Below the pieces are notes generated by a model. That model worked only from the letters and a program-made list of their open reading frames with translations, was not told the origin of the DNA and searched no databases. The position numbers were made by a program, and so were the translations under genes. This document shows, piece by piece, positions 1 through 8,010 of a DNA stretch of 43,017 nucleotides. Origin of the DNA: DASYQV01 sp036005125 (GTDB lineage Bacteria; Acidobacteriota; Vicinamibacteria; Vicinamibacterales; UBA2999); contig DASYQV010000032.1 in NCBI GenBank assembly GCA_036005125.1, positions 1 through 43,017 of the forward strand, read 5' to 3'. Position 1 is the first letter of the stretch. Each line of letters begins with the position of its first letter.

Positions 1-84
1 CTCGACATCTGCCAGGGCCACCGCCTCCGTCCAACGTTGTGACACATGACGAATCTTGCTCACCTCGAAAGGATTGATCGTCAT
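1..84 (-). CDS. N-terminal fragment of an unidentified protein (runs off the window)
   Basis: An ATG at 84 opens a minus-strand frame that stays open for 28 codons to the window edge (MTINPFEVSKIRHVSQRW...). A GAGGTGGG stretch 7 bases upstream is a good Shine-Dalgarno candidate. It lies downstream of the TPR gene on the same strand, separated by about 135 bases. I do not recognise the family from this short N-terminus. Too short to be certain. Confidence 0.4.
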   Translation of the reverse strand, partial: MTINPFEVSKIRHVSQRWTEAVALADVE

Positions 85-218
85 CGAGGAACCCACCTCG
101 CGTTTCCGTCAGCATAGCGCGAGACGCGATTCGGCACGGGCCACTCACCCCGGGGTTGCGGACCGTGGTTCAGGTGGTGACGCCCTAAGTCGAACTCTCA
201 ATCTTCGAGGTTTTGTAC

Positions 219-1610
219 CTATCGTCTGGGTAGCCCGAACCGTTGCTCGAGCCGCAGCAGCGTCCGGTTCTCCGGGTCGCGGGCGAGGGCCTGGGCGAGC
301 GTGGCGCGGGCCTCGGTCTCGTGAGCGGTACGCCACTGGGCGTCGGCAAGTAGCCCGAGCGAGAATGCGTCGGGGTGCGGGCCCTCGACCGCGTGTGCGG
401 CCCAACTGAGCGCCGTCACGGCATCCTCCATCCGCAGCGACAGGTCGGCAATCTGCGCCGCGAGCGTCCGCGCATCGTCGGCATCGCTCGACAGGCTGAC
501 GTAGTTGATGAGGGCGTCACGCGCGGCGCGCGGGTGCCCGAGCCGCTCGGCCGCGGCGGAGAGATACCGGAACGCGACCGGCTCCACGGGGAAGCGCGTG
601 GTGGCCAGTTGCAGCATGCGCTCCGCACCCTCCGCATCGCCCGACAGGAAGAGCGCACGGCCGTACAGGGCGAGCGATTCGCTGCTTGCCGCCACGCGGC
701 TGGCGGTCGGCTGCAGGGCTTCGAGCGCCTTGCTGAGCGCAACCGGGTCGTTGCGCAGCTCGGCCGACTCGAGCCAGATACGTCCGAGCGCCGTGTAGAC
801 GGCCGGTTCCTCGGCGTATCGTTCCGCTGCCCGTCCAAGCGTCAGGATCGCGGTTTCCGTCCGTCCCATGCGCGCGTACGCCAGCCCCACGCTGACCATC
901 CGCTCCGCGCGCGTCGGCTCGAGCGCGGCAAGCGCCTCGAACTGTTCGATAGCGTCACGCGGTCGCCCGATCGACGTGTACAGGTCTGCAAGCTCCTCGC
1001 GCGCCGTGCTGAATGCCGGATTCAGGCTGATCGCCTTCGCGAGGGCGCGCTGCGCTTCGTCGACACGCGCGCTCGCGCGCAGGCACAGTCCCAGCAGATA
1101 ATGCGCTTCGACGAAACGATCGTCGATCGCCACCGCCTGCCGCAGCGGATCGATGGCCGCCGCCGCCTGGCCGTACCGATGGTATGCCAGGGCGAGCTTG
1201 TAGAGGACACGAGGCGAACGGTCATCGAGCGTGATGAACCGCCGATAATGCTCGGTCGCCCGCTGATAGCGTCCCAGGGTCACATTCACGTCCCCGAGCA
1301 GCTCGAGCGGACGCGTGGCCGATGGGTCGAGCGCCGACGCATCCCGCAGGTCCCGCAGGGCGGCACTTAGTTCACCGCGACGCCGATACGTGTCGCCCCG
1401 TTTGAGGTGGGCCACCATGGACTCGGGCCGCAGGGCCAGCGCGCCGCTGAAGGCCTCGATCGCCACATAGGTCTGTTCCCGGGCCAGCGACGCGTCGCCA
1501 AGGGCGATTAACCGCTGGAATTCCCGGTCCTGCCTCACTGCGTACCAGGCCAGCACGAGGCCGACAACCGCCGCCGACACGATAAGGACCAGCAGGAAGG
1601 TCCGCTTCAT
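219..1610 (-). CDS. Membrane-anchored TPR-repeat protein
   Basis: 463-residue protein starting MKRTF. Residues about 4-25 form one hydrophobic segment (signal anchor), followed by many 34-residue tetratricopeptide repeats with the A-x-x-x-Y/G-x-x-x-P spacing, e.g. around AALRDLRDASALDPSAT and EAHYLLGLCLRASARVDEA. TPR arrays are protein-interaction scaffolds; the body is probably periplasmic, and the partner is unknown. The frame is open from a TTG at 1622, but ATG 1610 has GAGG at 6-base spacing and is preferred. Divergent from the sigma-factor gene. Similar TPR proteins accompany exosortase or cytochrome systems in Acidobacteriota, but nothing here shows that. Confidence 0.85.
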   Translation of the reverse strand: MKRTFLLVLIVSAAVVGLVLAWYAVRQDREFQRLIALGDASLAREQTYVAIEAFSGALALRPESMVAHLKRGDTYRRRGELSAALRDLRDASALDPSATRPLELLGDVNVTLGRYQRATEHYRRFITLDDRSPRVLYKLALAYHRYGQAAAAIDPLRQAVAIDDRFVEAHYLLGLCLRASARVDEAQRALAKAISLNPAFSTAREELADLYTSIGRPRDAIEQFEALAALEPTRAERMVSVGLAYARMGRTETAILTLGRAAERYAEEPAVYTALGRIWLESAELRNDPVALSKALEALQPTASRVAASSESLALYGRALFLSGDAEGAERMLQLATTRFPVEPVAFRYLSAAAERLGHPRAARDALINYVSLSSDADDARTLAAQIADLSLRMEDAVTALSWAAHAVEGPHPDAFSLGLLADAQWRTAHETEARATLAQALARDPENRTLLRLEQRFGLPRR

Positions 1611-1713
1611 GACCGACCTCAACTATAGCGGAACTCTCCGGCCGCATCGGGGTCTAACGTGACAAGGATCCGAACCCGCCCAGGACTCCACGGGCTGCAA
1701 ACCAGCGCAACGG

Positions 1714-1722
1714 TGCTAGACT
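1714..1722 (+). promoter_or_regulatory. Extended -10 promoter element before the ECF sigma gene
   Basis: TGCTAGACT fits an extended -10 (TGn followed by TA...T). A weak CTGCAA lies 16 bases upstream as a possible -35. Transcription starting near 1729 would exclude the ATG at 1725 as start and favours the GTG at 1752. The same TGCTAnAnT shape recurs at 38484-38491 (plus) and 35114-35122 (minus). Confidence 0.4.
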
Positions 1723-1751
1723 GCATGCAACCGCTCAACGCCGGAGAACTG

Positions 1752-2354
1752 GTGAAAAACGCTGGCGCGATTAGCTGGTCGGAAGTCGACAGCCGCGAAG
1801 CCGCGCTCCTCGAGCGCTGTGCAGCTGGCGACGAATCGGCCTGCGGCGAGCTCGTCGCCGCCCATCAGCGCATGGTTTACAACCTTGCGCTCCACCTCCT
1901 GGGAGACCGTGACGAGGCTCTGGACCTGTCACAGGAGGTATTTCTCCGGGTCTTTCGCACATTGTCCAGTTTTCGTGGGCACTCCGCCCTTCGTACCTGG
2001 ATTTACCGGATCGTCGTGAACCAGGCCAGGAACCGCCAACGCTGGTGGCGGCGTCGGCATCGCTCCGACCAGTGCTCGCTCGACCAGCATCTGAAGCAGT
2101 TCGGTGATTTCGCCTCGAAGGCCGATGCATCGCCGGACCGCGTGCTGGCACGAAAGGAGTCCGTCGAGCGGATATGGAGGGCGCTCGACAAGCTGCCGTT
2201 CGACCAGCGCACGGCCATGGTACTCCGGGAAATCGACGGCCTCCGCTACGACGAAATTGCGTTCTCGCTCGGCATCGCCGTGGGCACCGTCAAGTCGCGG
2301 CTGACGCGCGCCCGCCAGGCGCTGCGCGCCGAGCTCCTGGGGTTGCAGCCATGA
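1752..2354 (+). CDS. ECF-type RNA polymerase sigma factor (RpoE-like)
   Basis: About 200 residues with the two-domain ECF layout: sigma region 2 at about residues 35-95 (QRMVYNLALHLLGDRDEALD, then ALRTWIYRIVVNQARN) and sigma region 4 at about 145-195 (LPFDQRTAMVLREIDGLRYDEIA, then GTVKSRLTRAR as the helix-turn-helix for -35 recognition). The frame is open from 1659, and ATG 1725 is possible. GTG 1752 is chosen because GGAG sits 5 bases ahead and a -10-like element lies at 1714-1722. The stop overlaps the start of the anti-sigma gene (ATGA), so the pair is translationally coupled. It should direct a cell-envelope or stress regulon when released. Confidence 0.93.
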   Translation: MKNAGAISWSEVDSREAALLERCAAGDESACGELVAAHQRMVYNLALHLLGDRDEALDLSQEVFLRVFRTLSSFRGHSALRTWIYRIVVNQARNRQRWWRRRHRSDQCSLDQHLKQFGDFASKADASPDRVLARKESVERIWRALDKLPFDQRTAMVLREIDGLRYDEIAFSLGIAVGTVKSRLTRARQALRAELLGLQP

Positions 2355-3268
2355 TTCCCTACCTTGGCTGCCCCGCCGCGCGCGAGATGCTCCAGGCGTT
2401 CGTCGACGACGAGCTGCCGATGACGGAACAGGTGGCGCTCGAGTCGCATCTGCGGTGGTGCGATACGTGCTCCGCCCACGTGGAAGACCTCCGGCTGATT
2501 GGGGACTCGATCCGCGATCGCTCGGCAAGCGTATCGGTCGACGATGCCCGCAAGCTTGCCGCGATTCAGGCTGGCGTGTTGGGCCGGATCCGTGCCGAGC
2601 GCGAGCAGGCGTTTCCCGCACGTCTCCGCGGACTCTTCGAGGATTTCCACCTGCTCTGGGCGGGCCTCGGCGCCAGTGCCGCGTTCACCGCGTGCATTTT
2701 CCTGACTGTCGGCGTCCTGCACGCCGCAAGCAGCGAGCGTCCCGACTCGCTGGCCGACGTCATTCACCTGCTCGCGAATCCGGGTTCGGACCGCAACCCG
2801 GTCCGCCTCGACGGCAGCATTTCCGCCCCGAGGGCGCTCGACGGTGCGCTGCCGCTGGATCAGATCAGCGAAGACGAAGCGGTCTATGCGTTGGCTGCCG
2901 TCGTAACGCAGGAAGGCCGGGTGGCCAATTACGAGCTGCTCGTCTTGGAGCATGATGGCGCTCGCCTTCGCGAGGCTGCGGCGCACGCGGACGAAGTATC
3001 GGCTATGCTCGACGCGGTCTCTCAGTCGCGCTTCGAACCGGCGCAGGCGGCCGGTGGCGCCCCAGTCGCCGTCAACATGGTGTGGCTGCTGGCGCGCACG
3101 ACCGTCAAGGGCACTCCCCATGCGCTGGAGCGCGAGATGCTGCAGTGGCGCCGAAGCCGCCTGACGCCATCAGGCGGGGGAGTCTACCCGGGGCCGCCAG
3201 GCGCCGAAATCTACACGACGCCGCCAGGAGACAAACCTCGGACCGCGCGCCGTTCAACGCCGGTCTGA
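2351..3268 (+). CDS. Transmembrane zinc-finger anti-sigma factor with a TonB-C-like periplasmic domain
   Basis: 305 residues. The N-terminus carries the zinc-binding anti-sigma motif H33-x3-C37-x2-C40 (SHLRWCDTC) that clamps ECF sigma factors. One membrane helix lies at about 101-125. The periplasmic part at about 175-253 (VVTQEGRVANYELL ... SRFEPAQAAGGAPVAVNMVW) has the pattern of a TonB C-terminal domain: G-R-V, then an alpha-helix, F-x-P-A, G-x-P-V-x-V. Its start overlaps the sigma gene by 4 bases. The last 15 bases overlap the convergent propeller gene. The role as anti-sigma is secure from motif and context; the TonB-like reading is by eye. Confidence 0.88.
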   Translation: MIPYLGCPAAREMLQAFVDDELPMTEQVALESHLRWCDTCSAHVEDLRLIGDSIRDRSASVSVDDARKLAAIQAGVLGRIRAEREQAFPARLRGLFEDFHLLWAGLGASAAFTACIFLTVGVLHAASSERPDSLADVIHLLANPGSDRNPVRLDGSISAPRALDGALPLDQISEDEAVYALAAVVTQEGRVANYELLVLEHDGARLREAAAHADEVSAMLDAVSQSRFEPAQAAGGAPVAVNMVWLLARTTVKGTPHALEREMLQWRRSRLTPSGGGVYPGPPGAEIYTTPPGDKPRTARRSTPV

Positions 3269-5503
3269 TGCGCCGGGCGCTTCTCCCCGCACGCTCGCAA
3301 CGTTGTTGAGCGCGTCGGTCGCGCGGATCACGACGCCGCGCGATCCCGCCTCTCCCTCCAGCGTCAGCTCATACTGCTCGAACCGTGAGTCCGCGATCCC
3401 GTCTTTCGGGTAAATCGCCCGCCATCGGTCGCCGTCGAGCGAATATTCGACCTTCTGCACGGCCGAATTCTCGTCACGGACGTCGAACGTGATGGTCGTC
3501 CGCCCGTTGTTGCGGCGGACGCTCGTAATCGTGATGGTGGGCGGCGAATTGTCGATGTCGAACGACACGCTGTCCATGTGGCCGGTCAGGGCCGTGCCCG
3601 GTGGATTGGACGCGGCATCGGAGGCGGCGACACGCACGATATAGGTGCCGTTCGGGACAGAGGTCGTGTCCCATACCAGAATCGGATCCGTCAGCCCCCG
3701 TTTCAGTACCTTCCAGGTTGTCTCGCCCTCCCGGCGGTACAGGAAGTCGTACTGGAGCTCGTCGCCGTTCTCGTCGTCGGCGCGCCACACGAATGTCATC
3801 AATCCCTTCTGATACACGCGGCGGCCCAGTGCCGGCCCGCTCGACATTGACTGGCTTCCCGTCGAGGAGGCCTGCGTCAATCGCCGGTCCGCAATCTCGC
3901 CGTCGAACCCGGCAATCTCCAGCTCTCCGGTCGAGAAGGGCTTCTGGAACACCGTTCCTGGTGGATGAATCGTCACCGAGGTGACCCTCGGTCGCAGGTT
4001 GCGCTGGAGGTAGGCCGCGGTGACCGACGTGAGAAGTGGCGACTCGCCGCGACCCGCGGTCAACACCGCGCGCCACTGCAGGTAGCGCGCGCGCGGGCTG
4101 CTGATCGGCGAGCCTTCCGCGTTGGCGTACGGTTCGGACCACGCGCTCCAGGTATCGTCCGGCGTTCGCGTGTTTCCCGAGCGCGTGAAGATGTCGACCG
4201 ACGCTCCCTGCGGTACGCTGGCGTGCCATTTCAGCGAGCCCCACCGGGCCACGGTCTGGGCGTCGCGCACGTCCGAGTCATAGGTCCCGCGGTCGGCACG
4301 CGCCGCCGAGAGGCGAAACACCTTGCCCGGGTTCGACGTGCTGTAGAGCGTGCCCAGGCGATCGCGCAGCACCGTCGTCACCTGCTGCGCGTTGGCGCGC
4401 GTGACGAGCGTCGCCTGGAAAGGGTCGCCGGACAGCCGGAAGATCTTGCCCTTGTTGCCCGTCGCAACCAGGAGGCTGCCGTCAGGCTCGAAGCCGATGT
4501 CGTACGGCGCGTCCTCGCGTGATTCCCACACCTGGTCCCAGACGCCGTCGGGCATGATCCGATAGACCGCGCCGGCCGCCGTGCCGGCGGAGCGCGAGCT
4601 CGGTGTCGGGTTCGCGCTCGCGCTGACCGAGACGTCCGCGATGGCGATCGCCGTAATCTCGGTCGAGACCGATGCGACTGGCGTCGGCGGTGGTGTGGGC
4701 TCCAGCGTCACGCGCGCCGGCGGACCCTCGGAGCGTGCCGGCCGCCCGCTCACCGCGGCAGCATAGATGACGCCATCCGGATCGACGCGCAGCGCGTGAA
4801 TCTCGTTGAAAGGAGAGTCGAGCAGCACGAATGGCTTGCCGGTCGCATCGACCTGGAACACGCGCCCGGGCGACTCGGTGCCGACGATCAGCCGACCGTC
4901 GCGATCGAAGGCCAGCGCGATGGCGTGGGTGGCCTTGGTCTGATAGAAGGGCTCGCCCTTGCCGTCCGGAGTGATCTTGTAAACCACGCCCTTGTCGCCG
5001 GTCGCCGCGAAGAGAGTGCCGGCCTTGTCGACGGCGAGACCCCAGATGTACTTGTCGGGCGGATCGAAGAGGACGGTGCCCGTCCCCTTCGCGTCGACCT
5101 TGTAGATCTTGCCGTCAGGCGATGTCCCGACGTAGAGCTCCCCGTTCGGCGCGAGTGCCAGCGCGTGGACCTCGAGCTCCTGGGCGTTGAAGAACACCGA
5201 CCCTCTCCCCGCGGGGTCGATACGGAACACCTGACCTTCGTTGCCGCTCCCGACGAACAGCGTCCCATCCGGTGAGGCGATCATCGTCCACAGGAACGGC
5301 GCGCTCGATTCGTAGACGGTCCTGGCCGACGGTCCGAGCATCAGGCGTCCGCTGCCGTCGATCGAGAGATTTTCGACCTCGCCCTTCAGGAACTCCGCCT
5401 GCGTGGCAACCTGCCAGAAGCTTGGAGCGGCTGCCGAGACCGCGACGACACTGGATCCAATGATGAGCACGGCGATGGCACCGTGCGATAGCCGCTGAGT
5501 CAT
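3254..5503 (-). CDS. Secreted beta-propeller (NHL/SMP-30-like) protein with C-terminal Ig/fibronectin-like domains
   Basis: 749 residues starting MTQRLSHGA with a signal peptide (IAVLIIGSSVVAVSAAA). Residues about 60-400 contain repeated blade motifs of the form D-G-x-L-x-V-G-T/S-x-x-x-G-x-V-F/Y-x-I/V-D. A low-complexity Pro/Ser/Thr linker (about 265-310) interrupts them. The C-terminal third has W-S-x-W and Y-S-L-D-G-D-R-W segments resembling Ig/FN3-type folds. Likely exported; ligand or activity unknown. An earlier in-frame ATG at 5563 would put extra residues before the signal peptide, so 5503 is preferred. It follows the S55 gene on the same strand, with hairpins between them. Confidence 0.85.
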   Translation of the reverse strand: MTQRLSHGAIAVLIIGSSVVAVSAAAPSFWQVATQAEFLKGEVENLSIDGSGRLMLGPSARTVYESSAPFLWTMIASPDGTLFVGSGNEGQVFRIDPAGRGSVFFNAQELEVHALALAPNGELYVGTSPDGKIYKVDAKGTGTVLFDPPDKYIWGLAVDKAGTLFAATGDKGVVYKITPDGKGEPFYQTKATHAIALAFDRDGRLIVGTESPGRVFQVDATGKPFVLLDSPFNEIHALRVDPDGVIYAAAVSGRPARSEGPPARVTLEPTPPPTPVASVSTEITAIAIADVSVSASANPTPSSRSAGTAAGAVYRIMPDGVWDQVWESREDAPYDIGFEPDGSLLVATGNKGKIFRLSGDPFQATLVTRANAQQVTTVLRDRLGTLYSTSNPGKVFRLSAARADRGTYDSDVRDAQTVARWGSLKWHASVPQGASVDIFTRSGNTRTPDDTWSAWSEPYANAEGSPISSPRARYLQWRAVLTAGRGESPLLTSVTAAYLQRNLRPRVTSVTIHPPGTVFQKPFSTGELEIAGFDGEIADRRLTQASSTGSQSMSSGPALGRRVYQKGLMTFVWRADDENGDELQYDFLYRREGETTWKVLKRGLTDPILVWDTTSVPNGTYIVRVAASDAASNPPGTALTGHMDSVSFDIDNSPPTITITSVRRNNGRTTITFDVRDENSAVQKVEYSLDGDRWRAIYPKDGIADSRFEQYELTLEGEAGSRGVVIRATDALNNVASVRGEAPGASDRR

Positions 5504-5554
5504 GGGTACTACTCTATCGCTTGCAAGGACAGGGTGCACGAGGGGGGATGCGGT

Positions 5555-5592
5555 ACAGGTCATCCGCGTGTTAAGACGCGCGGATGACCTGT
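5555..5592. repeat. Perfect 14-bp inverted repeat
   Basis: ACAGGTCATCCGCG at 5555-5568 is exactly complementary to 5579-5592, with a 10-base loop. There is no T-run on either side, so this is not an obvious rho-independent terminator. It lies between the S55 gene and the propeller gene, both on the minus strand, so it would fold in their joint transcript. Confidence 0.8.
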
Positions 5593-5660
5593 TCGTGATT
5601 CATGATTCGCGATGGGTCGATGATTCGCGATCGGCAAATCACGAATCACGAATGACGAAT
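5591..5660. repeat. Word-palindrome, GATTC/GAATC type
   Basis: Arms 5591-5613 and 5638-5660 are each built of GTGATTC/ATGATTC-type words and are complementary at about 19 of 23 positions. Same architecture as the elements near 20.5, 25.4 and 41.6 kb. Confidence 0.75.
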
Positions 5661-5691
5661 GGGTAGGCGACTCAACTGACCCCAGCCGCGC

Positions 5692-7530
5692 TCAGTCTTC
5701 GACGTCGAGGGTCAGCGTCCGCGTGCCCCGGACGGCATGATCGATCGGGAGCTCCCACGAGCCGAGCAGCGCGCTCCGGAGCGGGCTGAAGCTCCCGCCA
5801 TTGCGGTCGGCCTCCATGACAGCCAGCACCGACGGCGGGAGTGACGAGAGCGATTCCCCCTTCACGATCGCGCCGCCATCCTGCGTGATCAGCCGGACGT
5901 AAAGCCGGTTGTTCTTGCGGGTGTTGTTGAGCACGCGAATCATCTGCGGGAGGTCACGCGTCTGGAGCGGCTGAAGGTGCAGCTCACGCGATTCCCACTG
6001 CGACAGACGAGTACCGTCGGCAACCATGATGGACAAGCTGCCACGCGCGTTGGAAGGGATCTGCACGGGAAGCGTCCGGGTGATCTCATCGCCGCGATAG
6101 GTCCTCAGCAACACTTTGAGCGGCACCGTGGTTCCCGCTTTCGGCCGGACGGTATCTACCCAGACGCGCTCGAGCGTTGCGGTCCTGGGCTGCTCGCTCG
6201 AGTCGATCTCGAGATCGAGCGACTGGATCTCCACGTCTTCAAACGCGTTCCGCAGAAGGAAATTGATCGGCGCCACGATGTACGCGCCCGCCGCCACCGA
6301 CGGCTGGTCACCCGTGAACAGATCCTCGAAAGCGACGTTGCCGTACTTCTTCAGGGTCGCGCTGCCGCGAACCGCGAAGCTGGCCGACCCGTACTGCCGC
6401 TCGTACGATCCGAGCGTGTTGACGATCGACATGTAGGCCAGCAGCGGCGTGAACATCTGATCGTTCACGATCCCCATCTTGAACGTCTTTTTCTGCCCGC
6501 GGTCCGAGGTGAGCGTCAGCGTGATCGGAATGAGCGCGGGGCCCGGTCCGAGGGTGCCCGCAATTGCCGTGGCGCGGTCCTGCTGGACAGTGCCGATCAC
6601 CTCACCGGTACTGGCGATCTTCATCGACGTGAACAGGCTGGGCAGCAGCGCGTGCACGTACGCCCGGGTCATCGGGATCTGCGTCGGACCGAGGTTGTAG
6701 AACGGGTGGCCGAAGCCGTACACGCGATTGCCGTCCACGTGCGTCACGGTCCCGGTGGCGCCAATCTCCAGGTCGCCGCTCATGAGCGCCACGCCAACCG
6801 GATCGCCGGGCCGCAGCGGCTCATTCTTCGTGGTCGGCGCCGACTGCGCGCCTCCGCCGGCCATCACGGGGACGAAGCCCTGCTCGCGGAACGCAACTGT
6901 CCAGGGCTCGATGGTCATCGGATCGAAGCCACCAAGCGTCAGCGGCGTCGCGATCGGGCGCAACATGGTCCCGATGCCGGCGTCGAATCGGCCGTCGCCC
7001 CCGAAGAACTGGACGTCGGACGGGCTGTTCGCAAACGGGCGCACCCACGAGAACGCCGCGCGCAGCGAGTCGCGCAGACTGTCGGGCGTGAGCGGCATCT
7101 GGAGCTCGACGCGCGCCGCCTGACGACGCGGCGCGGGGCTCGCGGTCGCCTCGATCATTTCGTCGATGGGGGTGATCCCGGCGATAGGTTCCTTCGAGAA
7201 CGCGCCAAGCGAGTACGAGACCGCGCCGACGAGCCGGCCGTCGATGTAGACGGGGCTCCCGCTCATTCCCGCGATGACACCCGTGTTGGCCAGCGGGCCG
7301 CCTTCGAGCCTTGCCAGAATCAGGTTGCGTCTTGGCCCGATGACGTTTCGAAGCACGCCAAGGACGTGAACCTTGAACTCGTCCAGCCGATCGCCTTCGA
7401 ACACCGTGCGGCCGATCCCCACCATGCCGGGCCTGAGCTCATCGACGGGGAATATCGTGGTCGCCGCCGGGATGGACACGATGCTCGACAGGAGGAGCGC
7501 GGTGAGCGTGGCGAAACTTCGGACCGTCAT
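5692..7530 (-). CDS. SpoIVB peptidase S55 domain protein
   Basis: 612 residues, beginning MTVRSFATLT with a signal peptide. The N-terminal region (FPVDELRPGMVGIGRTVFEG, about residues 24-45) and the serine motif GMSGSPVYIDGRLVGAVS (about 85-105) match the SpoIVB/S55 family, whose Ser in SGSP is catalytic in Bacillus SpoIVB. A G-F-G-H-P-F motif (about 235-240) is also typical. The C-terminal half has no recognised domain. Non-sporulating Acidobacteriota carry long S55 proteins of unknown substrate. The frame is open from 7659, but that codon sits inside the likely promoter; ATG 7530 gives a clean signal peptide. Confidence 0.88.
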   Translation of the reverse strand: MTVRSFATLTALLLSSIVSIPAATTIFPVDELRPGMVGIGRTVFEGDRLDEFKVHVLGVLRNVIGPRRNLILARLEGGPLANTGVIAGMSGSPVYIDGRLVGAVSYSLGAFSKEPIAGITPIDEMIEATASPAPRRQAARVELQMPLTPDSLRDSLRAAFSWVRPFANSPSDVQFFGGDGRFDAGIGTMLRPIATPLTLGGFDPMTIEPWTVAFREQGFVPVMAGGGAQSAPTTKNEPLRPGDPVGVALMSGDLEIGATGTVTHVDGNRVYGFGHPFYNLGPTQIPMTRAYVHALLPSLFTSMKIASTGEVIGTVQQDRATAIAGTLGPGPALIPITLTLTSDRGQKKTFKMGIVNDQMFTPLLAYMSIVNTLGSYERQYGSASFAVRGSATLKKYGNVAFEDLFTGDQPSVAAGAYIVAPINFLLRNAFEDVEIQSLDLEIDSSEQPRTATLERVWVDTVRPKAGTTVPLKVLLRTYRGDEITRTLPVQIPSNARGSLSIMVADGTRLSQWESRELHLQPLQTRDLPQMIRVLNNTRKNNRLYVRLITQDGGAIVKGESLSSLPPSVLAVMEADRNGGSFSPLRSALLGSWELPIDHAVRGTRTLTLDVED

Positions 7531-7545
7531 GTAGGAAAATCCTAC
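7531..7545 (-). promoter_or_regulatory. Small hairpin overlapping the S55 ribosome-binding site
   Basis: GTAGGAAAATCCTAC is a 6-bp perfect inverted repeat with a 3-base loop directly against the start codon. On the mRNA the AGGA Shine-Dalgarno lies in the 5' arm, so folding would mask it. Seen in sequence; regulatory role is inference. Confidence 0.4.
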
Positions 7546-7630
7546 GCCAGGCCGACCCGGCGTGCTGAAAATGGAAGAGTCGTTGCTGTAGTCGTGCTGC
7601 TCGCCGGCGACTCTTGTTCGAAGCCACTCC

Positions 7631-7659
7631 AAAATACGGGTAAACCGCTGAAACTGCAA
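7631..7659 (-). promoter_or_regulatory. Candidate sigma-70-type promoter for the S55 gene
   Basis: On the minus strand TTGCAG (7659-7654) and TATTTT (7636-7631) are separated by exactly 17 bases. Transcription would start about 95 bases upstream of the ATG at 7530. Confidence 0.45.
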
Positions 7660-7692
7660 GCCCCTACCGTGATTTATCGGGCGTTGATCCGG

Positions 7693-7735
7693 GTGTACGT
7701 AGGCCGGGTCGCCCGGACGTAGGCCGGGTCTTTAG
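7693..7735. repeat. Degenerate REP-like fragments (CGTAGGCCGGGTC)
   Basis: Two partial copies of CGTAGGCCGGGTC, the second followed by TTTAG, the same core as the intact elements at 25.95 and 35.15 kb. They sit between the divergent S55 and aromatic-operon promoters. Confidence 0.6.
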
Positions 7736-7740
7736 CCGGT

Positions 7741-7823
7741 TATGCGGCCACACACGCGAATTTTGTACTCGTTGTGCGACCGCACAACGGGCGAGGCGCG
7801 CGGAGCGCGCCAAAAAGACACTG
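7741..7823. repeat. Dispersed palindromic repeat, family D copy 1
   Basis: Starts TATGCGG and ends GCGCGCCAAAAAGACACTG. An internal hairpin GTTGTGCG-ac-CGCACAAC and GGCGCGCGGAGCGCGCC are clear. It aligns over its length with 38547-38632 (shared TTGTACTCGT/TTCGTACTCGT block, then CCGCA, then GCGCGCCAAAA). A related ATGCGGTTTC hairpin lies at 18693-18746. Confidence 0.7.
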
Positions 7824-7865
7824 GGTCTACGACGACAACGACGAACGACAACGAACGACAACCGG

Positions 7866-7894
7866 TTGACACTCGCGCGGTGCTGGGTTAATGT
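7866..7894 (+). promoter_or_regulatory. Promoter of the aromatic amino acid operon
   Basis: A perfect -35 TTGACA (7866-7871) is followed 17 bases later by TAATGT (7889-7894); GTTAAT at 7887-7892 is an alternative -10. Predicted start near 7901, about 17 bases before the leader-peptide ATG and 195 before aroDE. Confidence 0.65.
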
Positions 7895-7917
7895 GCCTTT
7901 TCCTCGGTAAGTTATCC

Positions 7918-8010
7918 ATGTCGAGCCGATTTACCCCCCGCCTCCACAGCTACGCCATCTATTGGCGCTGGTATGGGTGTGGAGCTGAAGGGGCGGCTCC
8001 GGGCGCCTGA
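7918..8010 (+). CDS. Aromatic operon leader peptide (attenuator peptide)
   Basis: 30 codons, ATG 7918 to TGA 8008: MSSRFTPRLHSYAIYWRWYG then CGAEGAAPGA. It contains Tyr12, Tyr15, Trp16, Trp18 and Tyr19 (codons 7951-7974) plus Phe5, a density of aromatic residues not expected by chance. Placement fits a regulatory peptide: just after a TTGACA promoter and just before overlapping antiterminator/terminator stems, upstream of aroDE-trp-tyrA. The Shine-Dalgarno is weak (GGTAAG at 6 bases). Function as a sensor of charged Tyr and Trp tRNA is inference by analogy with trpL/pheL leaders. Too short for routine gene calling. Confidence 0.75.
   Translation: MSSRFTPRLHSYAIYWRWYGCGAEGAAPGA

Noticed and set aside
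7736..7900. tRNA or T-box leader upstream of the aromatic operon
   Set aside because: No cloverleaf or T-box core sequence; the palindromes belong to family D and the regulation is explained by the leader peptide.
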